Below are positions 8,081 through 16,329 of a stretch of DNA of 34,400 nt, piece after piece. A program made the position numbers and the translations under genes. How positions within the stretch are numbered: the first letter of the stretch is position 1; each line of letters starts with the position of its first letter. The notes below the pieces were generated by a model. The model worked only from the letters and a program-made list of their open reading frames with translations, searched no databases and had not been told where the DNA came from. The stretch comes from an uncultured Oscillospiraceae bacterium (lineage in GTDB: Bacteria; Bacillota; Clostridia; Oscillospirales; Ruminococcaceae): NCBI GenBank assembly GCA_934448295.1, contig CAKSEY010000026.1, positions 1 to 34,400 of the forward strand. Direction: 5' to 3'.

Positions 8081-8851
8081 ATGAAGATTCTTTTTATCGG
8101 CGACGTGGTGGGAATGAAGAGCTGCGAGGCGCTCCAGAAAGCGCTCCACGGCATAAAGCAGAAGCTCGGCGCGGAAATCGTTATCGTCAACGGTGAGAAT
8201 TCCGCAGAGGGCAACGGCATAAATCCCGCCTCAGCCGAGATGATATTCGACGCGGGCGCGGACGTTATCACCACCGGAAACCACTGCTTCCGCCAGAAAA
8301 CCATGGAGGCGGAGTGGGAGCGCAATCCCCGCGTGATCCGCCCGGCGAACTACGGAGAGGACGTTATCGGCAGGGGAGTCTGCGAGCTTGACCGGGGCGC
8401 GTATTCCATTGCGGTGATAAACCTCATGGGAACGACGTTCATGCAGCCGCTGGATAATCCGTTTCACTGCGCTGACAGGATACTTGAAAAGTGCGGCGCG
8501 AGGATAAAGATAGTTGATTTCCATGCGGAGGCCACCTCGGAGAAGCGCGCGATGGGCTATTACCTTGCAGGGCGCGTTTCCGCAGTGCTGGGAACGCACA
8601 CCCATGTCCCCACCGCCGACGAGCAGATAATCGACGGCACCGGCTACATAACCGACGCGGGAATGACCGGCCCGAAGGATTCGATACTCGGCGTTGAAAA
8701 GGATATCATCATCGAGCGCTTTCTGACATTCTACCCGAAGCGGCACAGGTTCGCCGAGGGCGAGATTGAACTCAACGGCGTACTGATGGATATAGACGCG
8801 AAAACCGGAAAGTGCGTTTCAATAGAGAGATACAGACAGATAATTATGTGA
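8081..8851 (+). CDS. ymdB: YmdB-family metallophosphoesterase
   Basis: The 256-residue product belongs to the TIGR00282/YmdB family. In Bacillus, YmdB hydrolyses cyclic nucleotides such as 2',3'-cAMP and influences biofilm and motility gene expression. The dinuclear metal-site residues fall at the Bacillus positions: Asp8 (FIGDVVG), Glu39 and Asn40 (NGENSAEGNG), Asn67 and His68 (TTGNH), then the FHAEATSEK and GTHTHVPTAD histidines. Length is typical. It starts 3 bp after the purA stop without a clear ribosome binding site of its own, suggesting translational coupling. The next gene is spoVS, which keeps the ymdB-spoVS adjacency known from Firmicutes. Confidence 0.93.
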   Translation: MKILFIGDVVGMKSCEALQKALHGIKQKLGAEIVIVNGENSAEGNGINPASAEMIFDAGADVITTGNHCFRQKTMEAEWERNPRVIRPANYGEDVIGRGVCELDRGAYSIAVINLMGTTFMQPLDNPFHCADRILEKCGARIKIVDFHAEATSEKRAMGYYLAGRVSAVLGTHTHVPTADEQIIDGTGYITDAGMTGPKDSILGVEKDIIIERFLTFYPKRHRFAEGEIELNGVLMDIDAKTGKCVSIERYRQIIM

Positions 8852-8895
8852 GGTTCATCCGAAAGGCATTCCAGTGGGAATGAAATGGTGACTAT

Positions 8896-9156
8896 ATGGA
8901 GATAGTAAAGGTATCGGCGCATTCCGTCCCGAAATCCGTTGCGGGCGCCATTGCGGCGGTCATCCGCGAAAACGGCGAGGTCGAGGTGCAGGCGGTTGGA
9001 GCCGGCGCGGCGAATCAGGCGGTGAAATCCATCGCGATAGCGCGCAGCTACATGGCTCTTGTGGGGGTTGACCTCATCTGCATTCCGGCGTTCACCACCG
9101 TTGAGATAGACGGCGACGAGCGCACAGCTATGAAGTTCATTGTCGAGCCGAGATAA
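8896..9156 (+). CDS. spoVS: Stage V sporulation protein S
   Basis: The 86-residue product is a full-length SpoVS, a small Alba-fold nucleic-acid-binding protein needed in Bacillus for progress from stage V of sporulation. The sequence from EIVKVSAHSVPKSVAGAIAA through VEVQAVGAGAANQAVKSIAIAR to the end near MKFIVEPR follows the family without gaps. The start is supported by a weak GGTGA about 8 bp upstream. It lies 44 bp after ymdB and probably shares its transcript. Its presence agrees with a spore-forming host. Confidence 0.95.
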   Translation: MEIVKVSAHSVPKSVAGAIAAVIRENGEVEVQAVGAGAANQAVKSIAIARSYMALVGVDLICIPAFTTVEIDGDERTAMKFIVEPR

Positions 9157-9212
9157 TCCCGGCTTGACTGCATGGTTTGGCACTGGATCATCACGCATTC
9201 AATGGAGCAATG

Positions 9213-9252
9213 GCGCACCATTTTGGTGTGCTTTTGTGGTGCGCGGTTTTTC
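9213..9252 (+). terminator. Intrinsic terminator after spoVS
   Basis: Perfect 8-bp stem GCGCACCA (9213-9220)/TGGTGCGC (9237-9244), then GGTTTTTC. It separates the purA-ymdB-spoVS transcript from the asparaginase gene. Confidence 0.7.
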
Positions 9253-9315
9253 AGTGCTTTTTTGTAGCTGAGTGCTGGCAATAAAAGTAATTACCACAGA
9301 CAAGGGAGCGCGTTG

Positions 9316-10266
9316 ATGAAGAAAATTCTGTTCATAGCCACTGGGGGGACTATCGCAAGCGGGGATTCCGGCGGGGGACTTTCCCCGGAAAAGACCGCCG
9401 GGGAGCTTCTGTCCGGCATAGAGCTTCCGCAGGCGGAGATACGCGCGGTTCAGCCGTTTTCGCTGGACAGCACGAATCTCACCCCGCAGCACTGGACGGA
9501 GCTTGCGGTGCTTATCCGCGACAACTGGCGGGAGCATGACGGCTTCGTCATAGCCCACGGAACGGATACGATGGCATACGGAGCCGCAGCGCTCTTCTGC
9601 CTGATACAGAACCCGGATAAGCCGGTTATCTTTACAGGCTCGCAGCTCCCGATGGGCGAACAGGGAAGCGACGCTCCGCGAAATCTTGCGGACGCATTCC
9701 GCTGCGCAGCGCAGGGGAGAGCGGGCGTGTGGGTCTGCTTCTGCGGGAGGGTCATCGCCGGGAACGCCGCGCGAAAGGTCCACACCCGGGATTTTGACGC
9801 ATTCCGCGGCTTCACGCAGGCTGACGAGCTCACCGCTGACGATTTCTGCACCGGGGAGCCCCACCCGGAGGGCGGTGCGCTGTTCTTCAACCGCCTCGAC
9901 CCGAAAGCGGCGGTGCTGAAATTCACGCCGGGTATTTCCGCGGAAATGGTGCACGACCTCGGCGTCCATGTGAACGCGCTTATCATCGAGGGCTACGGGC
10001 TGGGAGATATCCCGGACGGCGGCGGTATCCCGCAGACGCTGGAAACGCTTATCGCGTGCGGCGTCCGCGTAATTATGACGACTCAGGTGTTTCAGGGCGG
10101 CTGCGACCTTTCGGTCTACGAGGTAGGTCAGGCGGCGCTGAACGCCGGTGCGATACCCGCTGAGGGAATGACAACGGAATACGCAGTCATGCGGGCTATG
10201 TGGGCGCTGGCGTATTCCTTCAGCGCAGAAGATTTCAGGAGGCTTTTCCTGCCCGCACAGGACTGA
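9316..10266 (+). CDS. L-asparaginase, type I-like
   Basis: The 316-residue enzyme hydrolyses asparagine to aspartate and ammonia. The N-terminal nucleophile motif ATGGTIAS places the catalytic Thr at residue 12; SLDSTNLTPQHW supplies the Ser/Thr substrate-binding loop around 50-60; AHGTDTMAYGA carries the Thr83-Asp84 pair; GNAARKVHTRDFDAF holds the conserved lysine. No signal peptide is present, so it is cytoplasmic, as in the AnsA group. ATG 9316 follows GGGAG (9304-9308); a TTG one codon earlier is also possible. A YitT-family gene follows after 29 bp, so they may be cotranscribed. No promoter of good quality is seen upstream. Confidence 0.9.
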   Translation: MKKILFIATGGTIASGDSGGGLSPEKTAGELLSGIELPQAEIRAVQPFSLDSTNLTPQHWTELAVLIRDNWREHDGFVIAHGTDTMAYGAAALFCLIQNPDKPVIFTGSQLPMGEQGSDAPRNLADAFRCAAQGRAGVWVCFCGRVIAGNAARKVHTRDFDAFRGFTQADELTADDFCTGEPHPEGGALFFNRLDPKAAVLKFTPGISAEMVHDLGVHVNALIIEGYGLGDIPDGGGIPQTLETLIACGVRVIMTTQVFQGGCDLSVYEVGQAALNAGAIPAEGMTTEYAVMRAMWALAYSFSAEDFRRLFLPAQD

Positions 10267-10295
10267 GCCAGGCAACACGACATAAGGAGGACAAC

Positions 10296-11207
10296 ATGAA
10301 AAAAGAACTCAATAAGCTCAAGGTAAAGAACTTTATAATGCTGCTGCTTGCCGGATTTGTCAACGCATTTGGAATAACCGTTTTCCTTATGCCGGCGAAT
10401 CTGTATGACAGCGGTATTTCCGGAACCTCCATGCTTCTGGGATATCTCACGCCGGATTACCTTTCGCTTTCGGTGTTCCTGATAGTCCTCAATATTCCGC
10501 TGTTCCTGTACGGCTTGAAGCGGCAGGGGCTTGCGTTCACGATTTATGCCTGCTTTTCAGTTGCAAGCTACTCGCTGTTCTCGTGGCTGATAACCTATGT
10601 TCTGCCGATAGACGTTGCGACCAGTTCGCCGCTTGCCGGGGACGACAAGCTGCTGTGCGCGCTTTTCGGCGGACTTATCTCCGGCGTGGGAAGCGGCCTT
10701 GCGGTGAGATTCGGCGGCGCAATGGACGGCATAGAGGTGCTGGCGGTCATATTCTCGAAAAAGCTCGGCATGACGGTGGGCACGTTCGTAATGATATACA
10801 ACGTTATCCTTTACATTGCCTGCGGATTCATATTCCAGAGCTGGATACTGCCGCTGTATTCGATAATCGCGTACTATGCGGCGCTTAAAATGCTGGACTT
10901 CATTGTCGAGGGTATCAGCCGTTCCAAGGCGGCGATGATCGTCACGGTGCGCCCGTCCGAGGTAGGGAAGGCGCTCAGCGAGGCATTCGGCTGCGGGATC
11001 ACGGAGATACCCGCCAAGGGAGGATATTCCGGGATAGACAGAACGGTCATCTATTTTGTAGTGAACCGCTTCCAGGTCGGAAAAATGCGCAGCATAGTGC
11101 ATGACGTTGACCCGTCCGCCTACATAACCATCAACGAGGTCGCGGACATATTCAGCGCGAACCACGACAAGGACGCGCTGAAAGAGGTCACAGCCGCAGA
11201 GAAATAA
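10296..11207 (+). CDS. YitT-family membrane protein
   Basis: The 303-residue product has the YitT family layout. An N-terminal stretch of hydrophobic spans covers roughly residues 13-195 (FIMLLLAGFVNAFGITVFLM, LSVFLIVLNIPLFLYG, FAFTIY-like and MIYNVILYIACGFIF segments). A soluble C-terminal DUF2179 domain follows (about 205-285; AAMIVTVRPSEVGKAL, GGYSGIDRTVIYFVVNRFQ, DPSAYITINEVADIFS). The family's transport substrate is not established and I assign none. The ribosome binding site AAGGAGG precedes ATG 10296. It follows the asparaginase by 29 bp, a possible functional link to amino acid or nitrogen handling, and is closed by a terminator. Confidence 0.9.
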   Translation: MKKELNKLKVKNFIMLLLAGFVNAFGITVFLMPANLYDSGISGTSMLLGYLTPDYLSLSVFLIVLNIPLFLYGLKRQGLAFTIYACFSVASYSLFSWLITYVLPIDVATSSPLAGDDKLLCALFGGLISGVGSGLAVRFGGAMDGIEVLAVIFSKKLGMTVGTFVMIYNVILYIACGFIFQSWILPLYSIIAYYAALKMLDFIVEGISRSKAAMIVTVRPSEVGKALSEAFGCGITEIPAKGGYSGIDRTVIYFVVNRFQVGKMRSIVHDVDPSAYITINEVADIFSANHDKDALKEVTAAEK

Positions 11208-11213
11208 CGCTAT

Positions 11214-11248
11214 GGGAGCGCAGCCCGTTTCAGGCGGCGCTCCCTTTG
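11214..11248 (+). terminator. Intrinsic terminator after the YitT-family gene
   Basis: Perfect 8-bp stem GGGAGCGC (11214-11221)/GCGCTCCC (11237-11244), then TTTGTG. Confidence 0.7.
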
Positions 11249-11302
11249 TGTATTATCACAAAAACACATATCCTTTCCGACGATTATTTTCACGCTGAAA
11301 GG

Positions 11303-11331
11303 TTGACAAAATCGCTTAAATGTGCTATCAT
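11303..11331 (+). promoter_or_regulatory. Promoter for the amino acid ABC importer
   Basis: TTGACA (11303-11308) and TATCAT (11326-11331), 17-bp spacer, 52 bp before the binding-protein start. Confidence 0.75.
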
Positions 11332-11382
11332 AGTAAAGTGATTAGACGGCACTGCGCCGTATACAGAGAAAGGAAACAAAAA

Positions 11383-12258
11383 ATGAAGATCAAAAGAATA
11401 GCAGCACTGCTTCTTGCAGGCGTACTTACAATGGGACTCTGCTCCTGCTCCGGCAATACCTCCAGCACCGCTGACAACAGCTCTGCGGCTGACGGAAGCT
11501 CCGCGGCGGACGACGCTTCCACAGACGGCGGCGATTGGCAGTACATAGCTGATAAGGGCAATTTCGTTGCCGGAATCACACTGTTCGAACCGATGAACTA
11601 CTACGACGAGAACGGCGAGCTCACCGGCTTTGAGACCGAGTTCACCAAGGCTGTATGCGAGAAGCTCGGCGTTGAGGCTAAGTTCCAGGAGATCGAGTGG
11701 GACAAGAAGGAGATCGAGCTGAACGCAAAGACAATCGACGCTATCTGGAACGGTCTGACCGTAACAGAGGATCGCAAGGAGAACATGGCTTTCTCCAAGT
11801 CCTATGTAAGAAACAAGCAGGTAGTGGTCATCAAGGTAGATAACAAGGATAAGTACACGGACGAGGCTTCCATGGCAGGAGCTTCCTGCGCGGCTGAGAG
11901 CGGCTCCGCTGGTCAGACCGCCATTGAAACAAGCGACGTTCTTTCCAAGAACGAGTTCATCGGCTCCTCCGCACAGAAGGACGTCCTGCTTGAGGTAAAG
12001 TCCGGCACTGTTGAGCTTGGCGTTCTGGACTATGTAATGGCCAAGGCTTCCATCGGCGAGGGCACAGATTACAACGACCTTATGATCGTTGAGGGCGTTG
12101 AGCTTGCTCCCGAGGAGTACGCTATCGGCATGAGAAAGGGCGACACCGAGACAGTTGAGAAGGTAAACGGCGCTATCGACGAGCTGGTAGCCGACGGTAC
12201 GCTGAAGGCTCTTGCTGAGAAGTACGGTCTTGCGGACGTTTACGCATTCGATAACTGA
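11383..12258 (+). CDS. Amino acid ABC transporter substrate-binding lipoprotein
   Basis: The 291-residue product is a family 3 solute-binding lipoprotein that captures polar amino acids outside the membrane. The signal peptide MKIKRIAALLLAGVLTMG ends in the lipobox LCSC, with Cys22 the likely lipidated residue. A Ser/Ala/Asp-rich tether runs to about residue 50. The ligand-binding core shows FVAGITLFEPMNYYDENGEL, GFETEFTKAVCEKLGV, IDAIWNGLTVTEDRKENMAFSKSY and the DELVADGTLKALAEKYG end. An AGGA site precedes ATG 11383; frames opening further upstream lack a signal peptide at their start. Permease and ATPase genes follow. The exact amino acid cannot be read from sequence. Confidence 0.93.
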   Translation: MKIKRIAALLLAGVLTMGLCSCSGNTSSTADNSSAADGSSAADDASTDGGDWQYIADKGNFVAGITLFEPMNYYDENGELTGFETEFTKAVCEKLGVEAKFQEIEWDKKEIELNAKTIDAIWNGLTVTEDRKENMAFSKSYVRNKQVVVIKVDNKDKYTDEASMAGASCAAESGSAGQTAIETSDVLSKNEFIGSSAQKDVLLEVKSGTVELGVLDYVMAKASIGEGTDYNDLMIVEGVELAPEEYAIGMRKGDTETVEKVNGAIDELVADGTLKALAEKYGLADVYAFDN

Positions 12259-12279
12259 TAGACCAAAATGAATACGCGG

Positions 12280-12309
12280 GGTGGGACGTAAAGCCCCACC
12301 TTGCTTTTA
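12280..12309 (+). terminator. Hairpin between binding-protein and permease genes
   Basis: GGTGGG (12280-12285) pairs with CCCACC (12295-12300), followed by TTGCTTTT. Partial termination or 3' stabilisation here would favour excess binding protein, as in many ABC importer operons. Confidence 0.5.
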
Positions 12310-12330
12310 TCTAAAGAACGAGGTTGAAAA

Positions 12331-12978
12331 ATGTCATTTCTTGAAGTAACCGCGCAGCTTGCCAATGGATTCATGACAACGCTGCTGATTTTCGGCGTGA
12401 CCCTTGTGGGCGCTATTCCGCTGGGACTGCTGATAACCCTCGGCTCCATGTCGAAAATTCAGCCCATCAAATGGATATTCAAGGTTTTCGTCTGGATAAT
12501 CCGCGGAACCCCGCTCATGCTGCAAATCATCCTGGTGTTCTACGGCCCGGGGCTGATGGGGCTTGACATAAGATTCAACAGGCTGACGGCGGTTATTCTG
12601 GCGTTCATCATCAACTACGCCTGCTATTTCTCCGAGATATACCGCGGCGGTATCGAGAGTATCCCGAAGGGTCAGTACGAGGCGGGGCAGGTGCTTGGCA
12701 TGACCAAGGCGCAGATCTTCTTCAAGGTAGTGCTGTTTCAGGTCATCAAGCGCATAGTTCCCCCGATGGGCAACGAGATAATCACGCTGGTAAAGGACAC
12801 CTCCCTTGCGAGAGTTATCGCGGTGGTAGAGCTTGTAAAGGCGGCTGAGAATATCGTTTCGCTGAAATCCCTTATCTGGCCGCTGTTCTATGTCGGCGCT
12901 TTCTACCTGCTGTTCACCGGAATCGTAACGCTGCTGCTGAACTTCGCCGAGAAGAAGCTGAACTACTACCAGGGCTGA
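12331..12978 (+). CDS. Amino acid ABC transporter permease
   Basis: The 215-residue protein is a HisM/GlnP-family inner membrane permease. Hydrophobic spans occupy about 10-35, 50-80, 85-105 and 180-210. The cytoplasmic coupling loop EAGQVLGMTKAQIFFKVVLFQ has the EAA...G motif that docks onto the ATPase. RGTPLMLQIILVFYG and GNEIITLVKDTSLARVI are also typical of the polar amino acid subfamily. A single permease gene suggests a homodimer. It lies 72 bp after the binding-protein gene and 13 bp before the ATPase gene. Confidence 0.93.
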   Translation: MSFLEVTAQLANGFMTTLLIFGVTLVGAIPLGLLITLGSMSKIQPIKWIFKVFVWIIRGTPLMLQIILVFYGPGLMGLDIRFNRLTAVILAFIINYACYFSEIYRGGIESIPKGQYEAGQVLGMTKAQIFFKVVLFQVIKRIVPPMGNEIITLVKDTSLARVIAVVELVKAAENIVSLKSLIWPLFYVGAFYLLFTGIVTLLLNFAEKKLNYYQG

Positions 12979-12991
12979 CGGAGGTACGAAC

Positions 12992-13786
12992 ATGGCATTT
13001 TTGGAAGTAAACGGAATATTCAAGCGCTTCGGCAAGACCGAGGTGCTGAAAGGTATAGATTTCTCCATGGAAAAAGGCGAGGTGCTGGCGATAATCGGCT
13101 CCTCCGGCAGCGGCAAGACCACGCTGCTGCGCTGCCTGAACTTCCTAGAGACCCCGGACGTCGGGCAGATAGTACTTAATGGCGATGAGCTCTACAATGC
13201 GGAGCGGAAATACACCGAGCGCGAGATCCGCGAAAAGCGGCTCCAGTTCGGGCTTGTGTTCCAGTCGTTCAACCTGTTTCCGCAGTACACTGTGCTCAGG
13301 AACGTCTGCCTTGCCCTTGAGCTAATGCGGATAAACCAGAGCACGACCAAGCTTTCCCGCGCCGAAAAGTCCAAGATAAAGACCGGGATAGAGGCAAACG
13401 CGCGCGCGATCCTTGCCTCCGTGGGTCTGTCGGAGAAGCTGATGAACTACCCGTGCGAGCTTTCCGGCGGTCAGCAGCAGAGAGTTGCCATCGCAAGGGC
13501 GCTCGCGATGAATCCCGCGATACTGTGCTTTGACGAGCCGACCTCCGCCCTTGACCCGGAGCTTACCGGAGAGGTGCTCAAGGTTATCCGGGAGCTGAAA
13601 AACTCCGACCGCACAATGATCATCGTCACCCATGAGATGGGCTTCGCAAGGAGCGCGGCGGACAAGGTGATTTTCATGGCGGACGGTGTTATCGAGGAGT
13701 ACGGCACCCCCGAGGAGGTATTCGGCAGCCCCAAGAGCCCCAAGACCGTGGCGTTCCTTGAAAAATCCCTCGAAAATATCACCTGA
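12992..13786 (+). CDS. Amino acid ABC transporter ATP-binding protein
   Basis: The 264-residue ATPase drives the importer encoded just upstream. The Walker A motif GSSGSGKTTLLR lies near residues 36-47, the Q-loop is in FGLVFQSFNLFPQYTVL, the signature is LSGGQQQRVAIARALA, Walker B is ILCFDEPTSALDPE, and the switch histidine is in IIVTHEMGFAR. The Q-loop and D-loop wording (FNLFP, SALDPEL) fits the GlnQ/HisP polar amino acid class. A GGAGGT site precedes ATG 12992. Together with the upstream lipoprotein and permease it makes a complete importer. Confidence 0.95.
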   Translation: MAFLEVNGIFKRFGKTEVLKGIDFSMEKGEVLAIIGSSGSGKTTLLRCLNFLETPDVGQIVLNGDELYNAERKYTEREIREKRLQFGLVFQSFNLFPQYTVLRNVCLALELMRINQSTTKLSRAEKSKIKTGIEANARAILASVGLSEKLMNYPCELSGGQQQRVAIARALAMNPAILCFDEPTSALDPELTGEVLKVIRELKNSDRTMIIVTHEMGFARSAADKVIFMADGVIEEYGTPEEVFGSPKSPKTVAFLEKSLENIT

Positions 13787-13807
13787 CGATTTGCAACAAT
13801 TAAAATA

Positions 13808-13882
13808 AAATCCTGCAAAAACACAGCGCAAATCAGCCTGCAAAGCCAATTATGGACTTGCAGGCTGAATTTTATGCAGGAT
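13808..13882 (+). terminator. Nested inverted repeats after the importer operon
   Basis: The inner hairpin TCAGCCTGCAAAG (13833-13845)/CTTGCAGGCTGA (13857-13868) is followed by ATTTTAT, and an outer pair ATCCTGCA/TGCAGGAT (13810-13817, 13875-13882) encloses it. It most likely terminates the importer mRNA; the outer arms are unusual. Confidence 0.65.
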
Positions 13883-13966
13883 GGTACTTCAATAAAATAC
13901 AAGCTGATTGTGCAGTATGCATATAAACTCCAGCATAAAATTAAGACTATTTGTGCATATATGTGA

Positions 13967-13995
13967 TTGACAAAATCCGAGTTTTCGGCTAAAAT
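13967..13995 (+). promoter_or_regulatory. Promoter for glnN
   Basis: TTGACA (13967-13972) and TAAAAT (13990-13995), 17-bp spacer; transcription should begin near 14002. Confidence 0.7.
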
Positions 13996-14014
13996 ATAAA
14001 TGTAATCAAGAAAC

Positions 14015-14064
14015 AAAGGCGTTTCGGGATACGGGCTTATTGTCCGCGTCCGGAACGCCTTTTT
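14015..14064 (+). terminator. Leader terminator (attenuator) upstream of glnN
   Basis: AAAGGCGTTTCGGGA (14015-14029) pairs over 14 positions, two of them G-T, with TCCGGAACGCCTTT (14049-14062), then T to 14064. It sits between the glnN promoter and start codon, so transcripts reaching glnN must read through it. This suggests regulated antitermination, or that the promoter makes a short RNA of about 60 nt. Confidence 0.7.
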
Positions 14065-14105
14065 AGTTTCTGGAATCTATACGATAATCAAGGAGGAAAA
14101 GGGAC

Positions 14106-16196
14106 ATGGCAGAACATTTTAACGTAGTGGAGCAGTTCGGCATTGACGTATTCAATGAGGAAACGATGAAGCAGAGGCTTCCGAAGAACGTTTTCAAGAC
14201 GCTGAAAAAGACCATTGCCGAGGGCAAGGAGCTTGACAGCAGCATCGCTGATGTAGTTGCAAGCGCAATGAAGGACTGGGCAATCGAGAAGGGCGCAACA
14301 CATTACACCCACTGGTTCCAGCCTATGACCGGCATCACCGCTGAAAAGCACGACAGCTTCATCTCCCCGATGGGCGACGGCACCGTTATCATGGAGTTCT
14401 CAGGCAAGGAGCTCATCAAGGGCGAGCCTGACGCTTCCAGCTTCCCGTCCGGCGGAATCAGAGCTACATTCGAGGCAAGAGGCTACACCGCATGGGATCC
14501 TACCTCCTATGCATTCGTAAAGGGCGGCTCCCTCTACATTCCTACCGCATTCTATTCCTACTCCGGCGAGGCACTGGATAAGAAAACTCCTCTGCTCCGT
14601 TCCATGGACGTAGTTTCCGACGCAGCGCTCAGGATCCTGAAGCTGTTCGGCAACACCACCGCAAAGAGAGTAGTTGCAACCGTAGGCGCCGAGCAGGAGT
14701 ACTTCCTTGTAAACAAGACGACCTACGATAAGAGAAAGGATCTTATCTTCACCGGCAGAACGCTGTTCGGCGCTCCCGCTCCCAAGGGTCAGGAGCTTGA
14801 CGACCACTATTTCGGAACTATCAAGGATCGCGTAGCAAGCTACATGAAGGATCTTGACGAGCATATGTGGAAGCTCGGCATAACCTCCAAGACAAAGCAC
14901 AACGAGGTCGCTCCCGCACAGCACGAGAACGCTCCGATCTTTGCACCGGCTAACCTCGCTACCGACCAGAACCAGCTCACAATGGAGCTGATGAAGAAGA
15001 TCGCCCTCGAGCACGGACTTGTATGCTTGCTCCATGAGAAGCCCTTCGCAGGAATCAACGGCTCCGGTAAGCACGACAACTGGTCTCTGTCCACAGACGA
15101 CGGTCAGAACCTGCTCGACCCCGGCAAGAGCCCGATGGAGAACGCGCAGTTCCTGACATTCCTCGTTGCCATCATCAAGGCTGTCGACGAGTATTCCGAC
15201 CTGCTCAGACTTTCTGTTGCTTCCGCCGGAAACGACCACAGACTGGGCGCTAACGAGGCGCCTCCCGCGATCATCTCCATCTTCCTCGGCGAAGAGCTTG
15301 AAAATGTTATCGAGGCTCTTGAAGAGGGCAAGGAGTACACCTCCGGCAGAGAAATGTTCAACGTTGGCGTTTCCTCGCTGCCTAACTTCCCGAAGGACAC
15401 CACCGATAGAAACAGAACATCTCCGTTTGCGTTCACCGGCAACAAGTTTGAGTTCAGAAGCGCAGGCTCCAGCCTGAACATCGCCGGCCCGAACACCGTG
15501 CTGAACACCATCGTTGCAAACTCCCTGGCTGAATTCGCAGACGAGCTTGAAAAGGCTGACGACTTCAATTCTGCGCTGCACGACCTGCTTGTTAAGAATA
15601 TCAAGGCTCACAAGAGAGTTATCTTCAACGGCAACGGCTACGGCGCCGAGTGGCTGGTCGAGGCTGAGAAGCGCGGTCTGCCGAACCTCAAGACCACCGT
15701 TGACGCTATCCCGGCACTCACCGAAGAGAAGAACATAAAGGTATTCACCAAGTTCGGCGTTTACAGCGAGGTCGAGCTCCACGCAAGACAGGAGATCAAC
15801 TACGAGAACTACTCCAAGATCATCAACATCGAGGCTCTGACCACCAGCGACATGGCTAAGACAGAGATACTGCCCGCCGTTATGAAGTTCACCAAGGACG
15901 TATGCGACATGGCGGCAAGCAAGAAGGCGCTTGGAATCGAGCCTGTTGTTGAGACTGAGCTTGCAAATAAGGCTAACACACTGACCGTCTCCCTCAGCGA
16001 GAAGATCGATGCACTGAACGCCGCTATCGTAAAGGCACAGGCTATAACCGACTACGCTGAGCAGGCAAGGGCTTACTGCGATGAAGTATTCGTTGCAATG
16101 CAGAGCCTCCGCGCCGTAGCTGACGAGCTTGAAACGATCGTCGGCGAGGAGTACTGGCCGTTCCCGACATACGATGAGCTTCTGTTCAACGTATGA
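14106..16196 (+). CDS. glnN: Glutamine synthetase type III
   Basis: The 696-residue enzyme condenses glutamate and ammonia to glutamine using ATP, the main route of ammonia assimilation. Length and sequence fit the large type III (GSIII) class rather than the ~450-residue GSI. The N-terminal section (NVFKTLKKTI, HYTHWFQPMTGITAEKHDSF) is GSIII-specific. Catalytic-core signatures are VGAEQEYFL, HNEVAPAQHE, INGSGKHDNWSLS, RLGANEAPPAIIS, DRNRTSPFAFTGNKFEFR and SLNIAGPNTVLN. The C-terminal third is helical. AGGAGG (14091-14096) lies 9 bp before ATG 14106. A terminator in its leader indicates attenuation, presumably by nitrogen status. The adjacent amino acid importer and asparaginase fit a nitrogen theme. 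Confidence 0.97.
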   Translation: MAEHFNVVEQFGIDVFNEETMKQRLPKNVFKTLKKTIAEGKELDSSIADVVASAMKDWAIEKGATHYTHWFQPMTGITAEKHDSFISPMGDGTVIMEFSGKELIKGEPDASSFPSGGIRATFEARGYTAWDPTSYAFVKGGSLYIPTAFYSYSGEALDKKTPLLRSMDVVSDAALRILKLFGNTTAKRVVATVGAEQEYFLVNKTTYDKRKDLIFTGRTLFGAPAPKGQELDDHYFGTIKDRVASYMKDLDEHMWKLGITSKTKHNEVAPAQHENAPIFAPANLATDQNQLTMELMKKIALEHGLVCLLHEKPFAGINGSGKHDNWSLSTDDGQNLLDPGKSPMENAQFLTFLVAIIKAVDEYSDLLRLSVASAGNDHRLGANEAPPAIISIFLGEELENVIEALEEGKEYTSGREMFNVGVSSLPNFPKDTTDRNRTSPFAFTGNKFEFRSAGSSLNIAGPNTVLNTIVANSLAEFADELEKADDFNSALHDLLVKNIKAHKRVIFNGNGYGAEWLVEAEKRGLPNLKTTVDAIPALTEEKNIKVFTKFGVYSEVELHARQEINYENYSKIINIEALTTSDMAKTEILPAVMKFTKDVCDMAASKKALGIEPVVETELANKANTLTVSLSEKIDALNAAIVKAQAITDYAEQARAYCDEVFVAMQSLRAVADELETIVGEEYWPFPTYDELLFNV

Positions 16197-16225
16197 TCCC
16201 CGCAGTAATGCGGCTTAAACATCGA

Positions 16226-16251
16226 CTTAAAGCGTAAATTCTCGCTTTAAG
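16226..16251 (+). repeat. Perfect 9-bp inverted repeat after glnN
   Basis: CTTAAAGCG (16226-16234) and CGCTTTAAG (16243-16251) with an 8-nt loop and no T run; possibly a 3' end stabiliser. Confidence 0.4.
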
Positions 16252-16277
16252 ATATCCCGCTCCCTTTCCCTTTTTTA

Positions 16278-16310
16278 GGGGCTGTCCATAAGACAGCCCC
16301 CTTTTCTTTT
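16278..16310 (+). terminator. Intrinsic terminator after glnN
   Basis: Perfect 9-bp stem GGGGCTGTC (16278-16286)/GACAGCCCC (16292-16300), then CTTTTCTTTT. Confidence 0.85.
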
Positions 16311-16322
16311 TGGAAAAGGGGG
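16297..16322 (-). terminator. Inverted repeat at the MATE gene 3' end
   Basis: CCCCCTTTTC (16297-16306) and GAAAAGGGGG (16313-16322) form a perfect 10-bp stem, 7 bp past the MATE stop on the - strand. It overlaps the glnN terminator by 4 bases, so the two convergent genes share this terminator region. The - strand lacks a clean T run. Confidence 0.5.
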
Positions 16323-16329
16323 CGTAATT

